A DNA stretch of 64,000 nt from CAIJMU01 sp035530275 (GCA_035530275.1 DATKVC010000015.1:186001-250000); one strand, 5' to 3'; positions 42,095-50,780 are shown, counted from the stretch's first letter. Notes: generated from the sequence alone by a model not told the origin. A program made the numbers and translations.

Positions 42095-43201
42095 ATGAAA
42101 CGCGTCATCAATTTCTCGGCCGGCCCGGCTGCCATCCCCGTCGAGGTCCTCGAGCAGGCACGCGACGAGATGCTCGACTGGCAGGGCACCGGCTGCTCGG
42201 TGATGGAAGTCTCGCACCGCGGCAAGGAATACGATGCCCTCCATCACGGGGCAATGGACCTCTTTCGCGAGCTCGCCGGCATGGGCCCCGAGTGGAAGAT
42301 CCTCTTCACCACGGGCGGAGCTTCCACCCAGTTCCTCATGCTCCCGATGAACTACCTCGGCCTCCTCGGCGCCGCCGACGGAAAGCAGGCCGACTACATC
42401 AATACGGGCAATTGGTCGAAGGCCGCGATCAAGGAAGCCAAGCGTTTCGGCGCGATCAGCTTCCCCGCCAACATGGAGCGCGAAGGCGGGGCGCCCAACG
42501 CCATCCCGAAGCAGGCCGAGCTCAAGCTCAACCCGGCCGCCGAGTACCTCCACTACACGACGAACAACACCATCGAGGGCACGGAGTTCCACTACACCCC
42601 CGACCCCAAGGGCAAGCCCCTCGTCGCCGACATGTCGAGCGACATCTTCTCGAGGCCGATGGAGTTCAACAAGCACGCGCTGGTCTACGCCGGGGCGCAG
42701 AAGAACCTCGGCCCCTCGGGCGTCACCGTCGTCGCCATCAAGGAGGACTTCCTCGCCCGCGCGAAAGAAGACCTACCTACGATGATGTCGTACAAGGTCT
42801 TCAACGAGCACGACTCGATGTTCAACACCCCGCCCTGTTTCTCGATCTACATCCTCGACCTCGTCCTCCGCTGGCTCAAGAAGAACGGCGGCCTCGAGGC
42901 CATGGGCAGGGTGAACGACGCCAAGCAGAAGGCCCTCTACTCGGCCATCGACGGCTCGGGCGGCTACTACTCCTGCCCCGTGGCACCCGGCGACCGCTCC
43001 TGGATGAACGTGGTCTTCAAGCTGCCCACGCCCGAGCTCGATGACAAGTTCGTCAAGGACGCCAAGGCAGCGGGCATCATCCAAGTCAAGGGCTACCGCA
43101 CCGTGGGCGGCATCAGGCTCTCGGCCTACAACGCGGTGACCCTCGACGCCGTGAAGACGACCGTGCAGTTCATGGAAGACTTCAAGAAAAAGAACGGTTA
43201 G
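42095..43201 (+). CDS. serC: Phosphoserine aminotransferase
   Basis: PLP enzyme converting 3-phosphohydroxypyruvate and glutamate to O-phosphoserine. 368 residues. INFSAGPAAIPVEVLEQA, MEVSHRGKEY, FTTGGASTQFLMLPMN, the PLP Lys in YAGAQKNLGPSG, and GYRTVGGIRLSAYNAV are standard SerC motifs. AAGGAG precedes ATG 42095. It is cotranscribed with the dehydrogenase; no serB is in the window. Its stop overlaps that of the convergent barrel gene. Confidence 0.97.
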   Translation: MKRVINFSAGPAAIPVEVLEQARDEMLDWQGTGCSVMEVSHRGKEYDALHHGAMDLFRELAGMGPEWKILFTTGGASTQFLMLPMNYLGLLGAADGKQADYINTGNWSKAAIKEAKRFGAISFPANMEREGGAPNAIPKQAELKLNPAAEYLHYTTNNTIEGTEFHYTPDPKGKPLVADMSSDIFSRPMEFNKHALVYAGAQKNLGPSGVTVVAIKEDFLARAKEDLPTMMSYKVFNEHDSMFNTPPCFSIYILDLVLRWLKKNGGLEAMGRVNDAKQKALYSAIDGSGGYYSCPVAPGDRSWMNVVFKLPTPELDDKFVKDAKAAGIIQVKGYRTVGGIRLSAYNAVTLDAVKTTVQFMEDFKKKNG

Positions 43202-44091
43202 TCGAAGGCGAGGGAAATGCCCGCGAAAAGCGACATGACGGGGCTTCCAGCGAGTACGTAGGAAAAGCGCGTCGGAATCCCGAGCCGGGCGTTTCCGATA
43301 CGCCCGGCGTCGAGCGAAAGTCCGAGGGCAGCCGAGGCCGCGGTGACTCCCCCCGCTCCGATAGTTGCGGAGCCATCCAGGCTTCCATAAACGGGGCCGA
43401 CCGCGGCGTAGAGGGAGGCCGCGCCGACGAGGCTATCGGTTGCCGAACTGCCGGCCATGGCTCTGCTCCAGCCTGCGGCGAAGGCCGCCGAAATGGGGAG
43501 GCCGGGGTACCACGACAGACCGAGGCCCGGCAGGAAGGTCCAGGTAGTCGTGCCCTGATCCGCGAAGGAGGCCGAGGCGTCGAAGCGGGGCTTGAGGAGG
43601 AACTCGCCCGCAACGAAAGATGCGCCGAGGCCTGAGGTGGCAAGGGTGGAGAGAACCCCGAGGTCGGAACGTCTCTCGAGGCCTGCCTTGAAATCGGCTG
43701 AAAGGTCGAGACCATCGAGGGTGAGGGCCAACGATCCCGAGCCGCGCCAGGAAAGTGCCGTCGAGTCGCCTCCCGACGCCCCTCCCTCGACGACGAGGAG
43801 GGATGAAATGCCTCCGGGCGTCCACGAGAATTCGCCGCGGCCCTCGGCGGAACCATACATCCCCGTGTTCGCCCTGCCTTGAAGGGTGCAGGAAGCGCGG
43901 AAGGCGGTGAAGTTCCCGGTCTTTTCGAAGGCGGCCGAGAGCGAACTTGCGGCTGCCGGACTCAGATCGAGGAGTGCCCCTCCCGCTTCCATCGAAACCT
44001 GGGTCGAACTCTGGGCTCCGATACCTGTCGCGGCTGCAAGGGCGATGAGAAGCGCCGCGCAGGGTCTACCCCACTTTATGTTCTTTCCCAT
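43198..44091 (-). CDS. Hypothetical outer-membrane barrel-like protein of the sigma locus
   Basis: A 297-residue exported protein with a signal peptide (to about GIGA, residue 26). The remainder alternates short amphipathic strands rich in Gly/Ser/Ala (LALTLDGLDLSADFKAGLE, YAAVGPVYGSLDGSATIG) and ends in an aromatic/acidic SLFAGISLAFD, as in outer-membrane beta-barrels. Last gene of the sigma/anti-sigma unit, TGATG overlap with the gene before. ATG 44091 is taken; GTG 44094 is an alternative. Confidence 0.7.
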   Translation of the reverse strand: MGKNIKWGRPCAALLIALAAATGIGAQSSTQVSMEAGGALLDLSPAAASSLSAAFEKTGNFTAFRASCTLQGRANTGMYGSAEGRGEFSWTPGGISSLLVVEGGASGGDSTALSWRGSGSLALTLDGLDLSADFKAGLERRSDLGVLSTLATSGLGASFVAGEFLLKPRFDASASFADQGTTTWTFLPGLGLSWYPGLPISAAFAAGWSRAMAGSSATDSLVGAASLYAAVGPVYGSLDGSATIGAGGVTAASAALGLSLDAGRIGNARLGIPTRFSYVLAGSPVMSLFAGISLAFD

Positions 44092-44825
44092 CACCTTGCG
44101 GCCCTCCTCGAGATTTCACGATCGAGGGCGTCGATCGAGGCGCCCTTTTCGAGTCCGTTCGCCAGAATGGCGACTGTCGCGTCGGGTTGTAGGCCGAGTC
44201 CCCTGGCGCGGGTGAGCATTGAAAGTACGGCTTCGAAGCGAAGCTCCGGCAGGATCGAGGCGGCCAAGGCCTCGCCGAGGCTGAGACGGGAGGCGGGCGA
44301 GAGTCCGAAGCGAATGGAGGCGTCGAGGCTCACCGCAGCTGCGTTGACGGCCCTCGCTGCAATATCCATGGAAGATCGCGTCTTGTTCCGACCTGCGGCC
44401 TCTGATCTTGCCTTCGCGAAGATGCTCGCGAGCTCCGAATCCTGAAAACCGGCTCGAAGCATAATCGCGCCTTGGCGGAGGAGGGAACTCAAGGCCGCAT
44501 GATCTCCGGGCCGGGCTCCGTCCGGGACGATCATGGTGAGGATGGTCGCGAAGCGTCCGACATCCTGAGCGATGACCATCGCGAGCTGCTGCGGCGGAAC
44601 GCGCTTGAGCGCCCCCTCGTCCAGTCGCTCCACGAGGAGGCGCTCCGGAACCCCGAGGGAACGCGCTCGGGCACCCAGGTCGAGGAGCTCGGCGCCGATG
44701 CTGCTATAGGGGGCGGCGATGGGCGTCGCAAGCCATTCGGCGATGCTCGCCTTGACCTCGGCCGTCGCCGACGCGAGGCCGAGGCAGAGCATTGCCGCGA
44801 TCAGAAGCGCCCGTGCGCGGTTCAT
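44091..44825 (-). CDS. Hypothetical exported helical protein of the sigma locus
   Basis: A 244-residue protein with a signal peptide (MNRARALLIAAMLCLGLASATAE) and an all-helical, Ala/Leu-rich mature part. No known domain is recognised. The first mature residues (SIAEWLATPIAAPYSSIGAELLDLGAR) match the pattern of the truncated gene at 63839 (SSWFDRSPDAAAYAAVKQDLLALAA), the equivalent position in the second locus. It is therefore a conserved member of this two-copy system. Confidence 0.72.
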   Translation of the reverse strand: MNRARALLIAAMLCLGLASATAEVKASIAEWLATPIAAPYSSIGAELLDLGARARSLGVPERLLVERLDEGALKRVPPQQLAMVIAQDVGRFATILTMIVPDGARPGDHAALSSLLRQGAIMLRAGFQDSELASIFAKARSEAAGRNKTRSSMDIAARAVNAAAVSLDASIRFGLSPASRLSLGEALAASILPELRFEAVLSMLTRARGLGLQPDATVAILANGLEKGASIDALDREISRRAAR

Positions 44826-44847
44826 CTGTGTCGCCTCATCCGTCTCG

Positions 44848-45420
44848 TCAATGCGACCCGCCGTTCTTGCCCGATCCCGCGCCTGTTGGGGAGCCGGATC
44901 CGCCCATACCCGAGGCTCCCGGGGTTTGCGAGGCTGGGCCGATGCCGGACAGACCGCCGGCCGCCGATCCCGTCGACCAGGAGAGGCGTCCCAGGCCAGG
45001 GCCGATGAATCCCGCTCCCCTTTCCGGTCCGCCGAAGCCGTTTCCCGGGAATCGAGCGCGCATGGATTCCTCGTGCATCAGGCGCGCCATGCCTTCTGCT
45101 ACCATCCCTTGCCTCTCGGCGATAATCGAAATCCGCCTTACCATCAAACCGGCCTCCTGCGGGGAGGTTCCGAAACGGATAGCCATATCGGCCTCTGATA
45201 CGAGGCTATAGGTCTCGTCTTGATTGGCGAGGGCATCTTTCAATGAATAGCGGAGGACGAGACGATAGGCGAACTGGCTCGGTGTCGCTTCGCCGGCTTT
45301 CTGCGCCATCGCCACGATCTCCTCGTAAGGCGGAGGCGCATCCGCGGCGAAGGCCGCCGTCGCAGCCCATGAGGCTATCAGCGCCAGCAAGCCGGTTCGA
45401 CGAATTCGCGATGTCTTCAT
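44848..45420 (-). CDS. Hypothetical secreted protein with Gly/Ser-rich tail
   Basis: A 190-residue protein. Signal peptide to AFAA (about residue 25), a helical region (residues 26-115; ATPSQFAYRLVLRYSLKDAL, EAGLMVRRISIIAERQGMVAEGM) and a disordered Gly/Ser/Pro tail. It lies 10 bp after the anti-sigma gene. The protein at 61863 beside the second sigma locus has the same helical-plus-Gly-tail plan, though I cannot show homology. Confidence 0.7.
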   Translation of the reverse strand: MKTSRIRRTGLLALIASWAATAAFAADAPPPYEEIVAMAQKAGEATPSQFAYRLVLRYSLKDALANQDETYSLVSEADMAIRFGTSPQEAGLMVRRISIIAERQGMVAEGMARLMHEESMRARFPGNGFGGPERGAGFIGPGLGRLSWSTGSAAGGLSGIGPASQTPGASGMGGSGSPTGAGSGKNGGSH

Positions 45421-45430
45421 GACTGACCTC

Positions 45431-46078
45431 CTAGAGTCTGAGGAGGGCGCTTGACCCTCCGAATCCGTCGTCTACTTTTTCGAGGGCTGCTGGATCGACG
45501 GTCCATTTCGTGCCGTCCACGATGAAATTGTACAGATATACCTTGCCCCTTTGGAGGGGCACATCGATTTCCCAGACCCGGCCGGAGGCATCGGCATGCA
45601 TCAAATAATTCGAGGAGGCCTTCCAGTCGGTAAAATCGCCGACGAGACTGACCGACCGCGCCGTGGGCTCGGCGACGATGAATCGCACAACCACCTTGTC
45701 GCCGCTCCTTGTCATCGTCGGGACGAACCAAAGAAGGGCGAGTGCGGCGGCGGCCGCCGCGGCGATCAAGGGAATCCTTCGGCGAAGCGGGGTGCCTCGC
45801 GAAACCATCCGGAGATCCGGCTTGGGCGGGGCAACTTCGCCGCCGAGTATCGCGTCCATGACCCCGTCGGCGATTTCGAGGGCGGCCTTCGAGGGCCCCT
45901 TCCTCCTTGCGGTCTCGGAATCCCTCCCCATAAGGGGAAGAAGTCGGCCAAAGCGGGACCCGCAAGGTCCGCAGGTCGCAACATGAGTCTCGAGGAAGAC
46001 CATGTCGGCGGAGGAGGGCGCGTCGCCTTCCTCCCAGGCTTTGACCAGGGCCTCGGCCCTATCACAGGCGTTCATCAT
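45431..46078 (-). CDS. Anti-sigma factor with zinc finger and AMPK-beta/CBM48-like domain
   Basis: 215 residues. The cytoplasmic N-terminal zf-HC2 motif is HVATCGPC (HxxxCxxC, about residues 32-39). One TM helix follows near residues 102-120 (IPLIAAAAAAALALLWFV). The extracytoplasmic C terminus is an E-set/glycogen-binding-like domain: SVSLVGDFTDWKAS, VPLQRGKVYLYNFIVDG, DGFGGSSALLRL. This suggests a membrane anti-sigma factor that releases the adjacent sigma upon binding a glycan or envelope signal. ATGA overlap with the sigma gene. Confidence 0.85.
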   Translation of the reverse strand: MMNACDRAEALVKAWEEGDAPSSADMVFLETHVATCGPCGSRFGRLLPLMGRDSETARRKGPSKAALEIADGVMDAILGGEVAPPKPDLRMVSRGTPLRRRIPLIAAAAAAALALLWFVPTMTRSGDKVVVRFIVAEPTARSVSLVGDFTDWKASSNYLMHADASGRVWEIDVPLQRGKVYLYNFIVDGTKWTVDPAALEKVDDGFGGSSALLRL

Positions 46079-46671
46079 GAAGCGATACCCCCATCGACCC
46101 CGCGAGGTTGCTCGTGATATTCGGATTCGAGGAGGGAGCGGAGTCTTTTCCGCGCCCGGAAGAGCCTCGACTTCACGGCCTCCTCTCCTAGGCCGAGAAC
46201 CTTTGTCACCTCGACGACGGAGAGCTCCGCGAAATAGTAGAGTTCCACGACGCTCCGCTGCTCGGCGGGCAGGGTCGCCACGGCCTTTCGCACCGCCTCG
46301 GCCTCGAAGGCCCTTTCGGCTTCGGCGAGGGCGTCCGGGCCTTCCCTCGCCCCTTCTTCGGCGGCGACCGCCTCAATCTTCCTTTCTTCGCTGCTCCGTT
46401 TGCTGCCGCGTGATCGAAGCCTATTGGCCGCGATGGCGAAGAGCCATGAAGGGAAGCTCTCGCCGAGCCTGAAGCTGCCGAGGGAGCGGAATGCTCGCAG
46501 GAAGACATCTTGGACGACATCGGCGGCCTCGTCTTCGTCGAGCCTGCGCGATCGGCAAAATGCGAGGACCCTGTCCGCGTAACGCTCGACGATGGGCCTG
46601 AAGGCGCGGCTGTCCCCCGCGAGCACGCGATGGATGTCGGCGAGGTCGGCAAGGGCGTCACGATCTTCCAC
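46075..46671 (-). CDS. ECF RNA polymerase sigma factor (locus 1)
   Basis: 198 residues. Region 2 is recognisable in FRPIVERYADRVLAFCRSR...EAADVVQDVFLRAFRSLGSF and SWLFAIAANRLRSR; region 4 in LPAEQRSVVELYYFAELSVVEVTKVLGLGEEAVKSRLFRARKRL. The GTG start at 46671 lies only 8 nt after a perfect TATAAT and has no Shine-Dalgarno. It heads a five-gene unit with its anti-sigma factor and three secreted proteins. Confidence 0.93.
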   Translation of the reverse strand: MEDRDALADLADIHRVLAGDSRAFRPIVERYADRVLAFCRSRRLDEDEAADVVQDVFLRAFRSLGSFRLGESFPSWLFAIAANRLRSRGSKRSSEERKIEAVAAEEGAREGPDALAEAERAFEAEAVRKAVATLPAEQRSVVELYYFAELSVVEVTKVLGLGEEAVKSRLFRARKRLRSLLESEYHEQPRGVDGGIAS

Positions 46672-46679
46672 GGCCCCCG

Positions 46680-46707
46680 ATTATATCCCGCGCGGCTCGA
46701 AGATGTC
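46680..46707 (-). promoter_or_regulatory. Promoter of sigma locus 1
   Basis: On the minus strand TATAAT (46685-46680) with an upstream CCGACA at 18-bp spacing. The expected transcription start falls within 0-3 nt of the GTG start of the sigma gene, so the mRNA would be leaderless or nearly so. Confidence 0.6.
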
Positions 46708-46777
46708 GGGCTGCGATTCGCGAAATTTGGCGGAAAATCGGCGCAACCCCGACAAGGCGCGGGGGGTAGCCCTTCGT

Positions 46778-46825
46778 GAAAGCCCGGCGTGGATTGGCTG
46801 GGCCCGCCTCCGGGCCGAGGCTTTC
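46778..46825 (+). other. Structured leader before the DUF4382 gene
   Basis: Outer stem GAAAGCC / GGCTTTC (46778-46784, 46819-46825) encloses an inner hairpin GGCCCG-CCTC-CGGGCC (46801-46816). Five T residues follow at 46835-46839 and then AAGGAGG. It could be a weak attenuator or simply a 5' UTR structure. Confidence 0.4.
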
Positions 46826-46860
46826 GCAGCTCTCTTTTTCCGATCCAAGGAGGATTTTTT

Positions 46861-47754
46861 ATGAGAATACTTAAGATTCTTGCCGCGGTCGCCGCGGTCT
46901 CCCTCGCCCTCGCCGGCTGCACGAGCGCCACGAGCGGCGCGACGTCGACGGTTTCCTTCAATTTGACGGACGCGCCTGTCGCCGCCTCGACCATCAGCCA
47001 TGTCTATGTGACCTTCGGAGGTCTAGCGATCAACGAGTCGGACAGCGCCGCGGACAGCGCCGCATCCTGGATAACCGTGCCCATCGACTCGACGCAGCGC
47101 TACGATCTCCTCGCGCTGAGCGACGGTGTGAGCGCCCTTCTCGGCAACGTGCCCTTGACGGCCGGGACGCAGATCAATCAGATCAGGTTCACCGATCCGA
47201 CCGTGTCCATCGTCGAGACGGCCAATCCGACAACCGAACTCACCTGTACGGTCAATTCCAGTAGTCTCAAGATCGTGAATTCCTTCGCCGTTCCCCTCAC
47301 GGGGACCCTTTCGCTCACCGTGGATTTCAACGTGGGCAAATCCCTTGTCTATGCGACAGGCACTGGCTACAAGATGCTGCCCGTCCTTCGCGCCGTCGTC
47401 GATAACGAAGCCGGAAAGATTCTCGGCAGCTTCGTCGCGACGACGAATGCGTCCGACAGCTATGCGATCTACGCCTATACCGCCGGCACCTACACCGACG
47501 CGGAGGCGACCGCCACCGCGGGCGGCACCTCTTTCACCAACGCCATCACGAGTGCCGCGGTCAAGTCCGACGGCGCGGGCGGCTACACGTATACCCTCGC
47601 CTTCCTTGAGGCCGGGACCTACGATCTCGTCGTCGTCGATACGACCGCGGCGACCGTGGTCAGCAGCCCGACCTCCGCAAGTCCGACGCCTACCTACACC
47701 GGCGTCATCGTCCAGAGCGCAAAGGAAACAACTGAGAACATCAGCCTGCCCTGA
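46861..47754 (+). CDS. DUF4382 domain lipoprotein
   Basis: A 297-residue lipoprotein whose signal ends in LALAGC. The DUF4382 domain has VSFNLTDAPVAASTISHVYVTFGGLAIN, WITVPID, YDLLALSDGVSALLGN and IRFTDPTVSIV. A C-terminal carbohydrate-binding-like or Ig-like domain follows (GSFVATTNASDSYAIYAYTAGTY). Probably a surface protein. AAGGAGG precedes ATG 46861. It is divergent from the sigma gene and ends at a strong terminator; regulation by that sigma factor is possible but not shown. Confidence 0.88.
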   Translation: MRILKILAAVAAVSLALAGCTSATSGATSTVSFNLTDAPVAASTISHVYVTFGGLAINESDSAADSAASWITVPIDSTQRYDLLALSDGVSALLGNVPLTAGTQINQIRFTDPTVSIVETANPTTELTCTVNSSSLKIVNSFAVPLTGTLSLTVDFNVGKSLVYATGTGYKMLPVLRAVVDNEAGKILGSFVATTNASDSYAIYAYTAGTYTDAEATATAGGTSFTNAITSAAVKSDGAGGYTYTLAFLEAGTYDLVVVDTTAATVVSSPTSASPTPTYTGVIVQSAKETTENISLP

Positions 47755-47774
47755 GGCCACGGCAGACTCGATCC

Positions 47775-47811
47775 GGCCGTCCGCCACCCTCCCCGGCGGA
47801 CGGCCTTTTTT
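47775..47811 (+). terminator. Intrinsic terminator after the DUF4382 gene
   Basis: 11-bp perfect stem GGCCGTCCGCC / GGCGGACGGCC (47775-47785, 47795-47805), 9-nt loop, then T6. Confidence 0.95.
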
Positions 47812-47851
47812 GTCCTTCGGTCCGGCCCTTCCCCCTTGAGCTGCGATCTTT

Positions 47852-50059
47852 TCAGAGGGTCGCGACGAAGGCCGCTGCCCTCTCCTTGAGAGCGGCCATC
47901 TCCTTTCGCGTCTTGAGGACGAAGGGATTGCGCTCGGCGGTGCCGACGACGGCGTCCTGCTCCGATTGGCTGCGGAAGGTGGTCTTGCGGAAATGGTTGT
48001 CGTGGTCCTTTTTCCGCGATTTCCAGACTTCGTCGGCTACCTTGTCGCAGAGCCGCGAAAAGGTATCTATCGATTCGCGGAGGTCGGCGGCGACGAGATC
48101 TGCCGGCGCCTTCCCGAGGAGCCAGGCGAGGATGGCCCAGGCGTGCTGGGCCTTGTCGAGTGCGTAATCGCGGGCGAAGCCTTCGTAGGCGGCGTGCATG
48201 TCGTCCCAGGTGGGCAATCGGCCTTCACGGGCCTCCGCGAGAAGGGCCTTCACCTTGGCGTTCGGCACGAGCTGCCCGCCGAGGTTTTCCCAATCGCTTT
48301 CGCGCGGAGCCCCGCCGAGGCGGAGCGACAGCGAGGCAAAGGGCTCGGGGTCGAGCGACGAAAGGGTCGAGGCGGCGTACCAGAGGAGAATTTCGCGGTA
48401 GGCTTTCCATGCCCTCGCGGGTTTCGTGACGACGACGCGGCGACGAGAGTTCTCGACGCCGCTCGCGTCTATTTCGGCGGGTGCGGCGAAGCGAGGATCG
48501 GCGAGGGCCGCGCGGCCGGCGTTCCGCAAGGCATCCCTCCCGAGCCCGGCCGTGTCGCGGCCTTCATTGCGCAGGGCCCAGGCACCGAGCCATTCCTCGA
48601 GGAGGCCGATCGCGGCGACGCTTTCCTCGGCGGTGTCGGGCGCGAAGGGGGAAAACTCGATCGGCAGGGTCTTCGAGACGCGATGGTCGCGCGCCTGGAA
48701 TTTGGCCTCGTTGCGCATCAGCGCGTACATGTTGCTCGTCCACCACCAGGCGGGAGCGAGCACGAGTCGGTCCAGCGTCCGGTCGTCGTCGACGAGGCAG
48801 AAGGGGAGGGGGACGTCGAGTTCGAAACGGAAATCGCCCTTCGCGAGAAGGCAGTACGAGGCGAAGCGCGAGGAATGCTTGACCGAGGTCGAAAGCCCCG
48901 GCCAGAAACCGCGGCCCGCCTCGATCTCGCCGTCGTTGGAGCGCGAGTTGTGGTTCGAGCCGATGGTGGCGCCTGCCGCCATGTTGGACTGTCCGCGCAC
49001 GAGGCTCGCGATGAGAAAGCTCGTATTGTGATGTTGTTCGTGGGCGGGGAAGATGAGGTTGTTGAGGATCTCGCAGCAGGAGACGGTGGAGTTCTCGCCG
49101 AGCACCGAATGGATGAGGCGTGCCCCGTACTTGAGGGCCGAGTTGTCGCCCATGACGAAGCGCACGGCCTTGCAGCCATAAAAGACCCGGGAGCCGTAGC
49201 CGACGATGCCGTTGACGAGCTCGACGCCCTCGCCGATCTGCGTGCGCGCGGCGTCGCTCGAGCGTATCGTGAGATTCTTGAGCTTGTTGGTGCCCTTGAT
49301 GTAGGCGCAGGGACCGATGGCGACGTCCTTGATGATGCCGTTGGACTTGAGCACCGAGTAGGCGCCGATGCTGGCGTAGCGCCCGCGGCGATGGTCGAAC
49401 ATCGCGTCGGTCATCGAGCGAAAGGCCGTCATGAGTCGCGCGTCGCCGCGGTGGCGGGCCCAGAGATAGGCGTCGGCTCCGAGCATGCCGACGAAGGGCA
49501 GGATCGAGCGGCCGCCCGCCTCGTTCATCACGTCGAGCTCCACGCGGACCTCTTCCGCCTCCCCTTCCATGACGATGCCGTTGCCGAATTTGGCGTGGTT
49601 GGAGCACTCGATCTCGTCGTTGTTGAGGAGGATGCAGCCGTCGCCGATCACCTGGTGGGCGACGTAGGCGCAATCGAGTATGGCGCAGTCGTCGCCGATG
49701 TCGCAGGCGATGATGCGCGAGCGGTAGATGCCCACGGGCACCTTCGTGTCGTGATGCTCGAGCACTGCGCGTTCGAGACGGCCTATCCTGACGAGACCGT
49801 CGAAGGAAGATTGCCTGACGAGTTCGGGATTGAAGGGTTCGGTCACGAGGAGGGAGTTCCAGTCCGGGCAGCTGTTTTCGTTTTTGACGAGGCTCTCGAT
49901 TTCGTAAGGACGGAGCCTGCGATAGGCGGAAGGCGATTTGCCGGTTTCGGCGAGCTGGGAATCGCGAATCGCGTATTCGTCGCGGTCGGGGCCGAGGGAC
50001 CCGGGACCGACGAAGCCCGTGCCGATCGCGTCCGCGGGGAGGAGCCGTATGTCGTTCAT
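47852..50059 (-). CDS. DUF4954 family protein with left-handed beta-helix repeats
   Basis: A 735-residue cytoplasmic protein. The first half is rich in hexapeptide-type repeats (CDIGDDCAILDCAYVAHQVIGDGCILLNN-like pattern, AIGPCAYIKGTNKLKNLTI, VSCCEILNNLIFPAHEQHHNTSF), resembling acyl- or nucleotidyl-transferase beta-helices. The second half is helical. The family is known mainly from Bacteroidetes and spirochaetes and has no assigned function; a nucleotide-sugar related role is only suggested by the fold. ATG 50059; divergent from the gene at 50202. Confidence 0.88.
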   Translation of the reverse strand: MNDIRLLPADAIGTGFVGPGSLGPDRDEYAIRDSQLAETGKSPSAYRRLRPYEIESLVKNENSCPDWNSLLVTEPFNPELVRQSSFDGLVRIGRLERAVLEHHDTKVPVGIYRSRIIACDIGDDCAILDCAYVAHQVIGDGCILLNNDEIECSNHAKFGNGIVMEGEAEEVRVELDVMNEAGGRSILPFVGMLGADAYLWARHRGDARLMTAFRSMTDAMFDHRRGRYASIGAYSVLKSNGIIKDVAIGPCAYIKGTNKLKNLTIRSSDAARTQIGEGVELVNGIVGYGSRVFYGCKAVRFVMGDNSALKYGARLIHSVLGENSTVSCCEILNNLIFPAHEQHHNTSFLIASLVRGQSNMAAGATIGSNHNSRSNDGEIEAGRGFWPGLSTSVKHSSRFASYCLLAKGDFRFELDVPLPFCLVDDDRTLDRLVLAPAWWWTSNMYALMRNEAKFQARDHRVSKTLPIEFSPFAPDTAEESVAAIGLLEEWLGAWALRNEGRDTAGLGRDALRNAGRAALADPRFAAPAEIDASGVENSRRRVVVTKPARAWKAYREILLWYAASTLSSLDPEPFASLSLRLGGAPRESDWENLGGQLVPNAKVKALLAEAREGRLPTWDDMHAAYEGFARDYALDKAQHAWAILAWLLGKAPADLVAADLRESIDTFSRLCDKVADEVWKSRKKDHDNHFRKTTFRSQSEQDAVVGTAERNPFVLKTRKEMAALKERAAAFVATL

Positions 50060-50166
50060 GTTGGGCGAAGCCTACCCGCGTCCCGGCCTTCGCGCAAGGA
50101 GCGCCGGAACAGTTCCCGCCCCCCCAGTTTCGCCCTGATCCGCCCCGACCCGCGAGCGCCGCCGAC

Positions 50167-50196
50167 TTGACAAGGAACTTCGCTTCGGGACATGGT
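50167..50196 (+). promoter_or_regulatory. Promoter for the gene at 50202
   Basis: Perfect TTGACA (50167-50172), 18-bp spacer, CATGGT (50191-50196). Only 5 nt separate the -10 from the ATG, and no Shine-Dalgarno fits, so translation would be leaderless. Confidence 0.55.
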
Positions 50197-50201
50197 ACGC
50201 C

Positions 50202-50780
50202 ATGGCGCTGCCAGATTTCGCGACGGACGAAAAACTCGTTACCGAGGCCGAAAAACCGGCCTTCGAGGCCTTTGCGCGTCTCGTCGCCGCGAAATCCCCC
50301 GACGAGCTCGCGGCGGCGGCGATCGAGTTCGCCGACATCCTCGGCAATCCAGGGGAATTCAAGCAATACGCCCAGGGTCGCATGGCCGATCGCCTCGCCC
50401 GCATCGACCATCTTCTCAAGATTTTCCTCGAAAACTCCGCCCTCCTCGTGCACAAGACCTGGGTCGAGAAGAGCGACGACAAACGCAAGGAAAGGTTGAT
50501 CGAGGAAATCGTGGCCTTCGAGCGCGAGTTTCGCGAAGGGGACATCAAGGCATCTTTCCGCCGTTTCGTGTTGCTCTGTCATTCCATCGCCCATCTGCTT
50601 TTCGGCGCTCAGAGCCGGGCGGACGACTTTCTCGCCTGGACCTTCCGCATCGATCCGAAGCTCGGTCTCTTCTTCTGGTTCGTGGAGGAGATCGAAGAGC
50701 AGGTTCGCGCCGATGCCGGTTCCGATGAGCTTCTCACCATCGAGACGGTGATCGGCATGTACGTCCTTTCCTGCTTCTAG
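50202..50780 (+). CDS. Conserved hypothetical helical protein
   Basis: A 192-residue acidic, soluble, mainly helical protein without signal peptide. Features include FARLVAAKSPDELAAAAIEFADILGNP, a charged helix around KTWVEKSDDKRKERLIEEIVAFEREF and an aromatic C terminus (LGLFFWFVEEIEEQV...IGMYVLSCF). I do not recognise the family. It stands alone between DUF4954 (divergent) and the efflux operon. Confidence 0.7.
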   Translation: MALPDFATDEKLVTEAEKPAFEAFARLVAAKSPDELAAAAIEFADILGNPGEFKQYAQGRMADRLARIDHLLKIFLENSALLVHKTWVEKSDDKRKERLIEEIVAFEREFREGDIKASFRRFVLLCHSIAHLLFGAQSRADDFLAWTFRIDPKLGLFFWFVEEIEEQVRADAGSDELLTIETVIGMYVLSCF

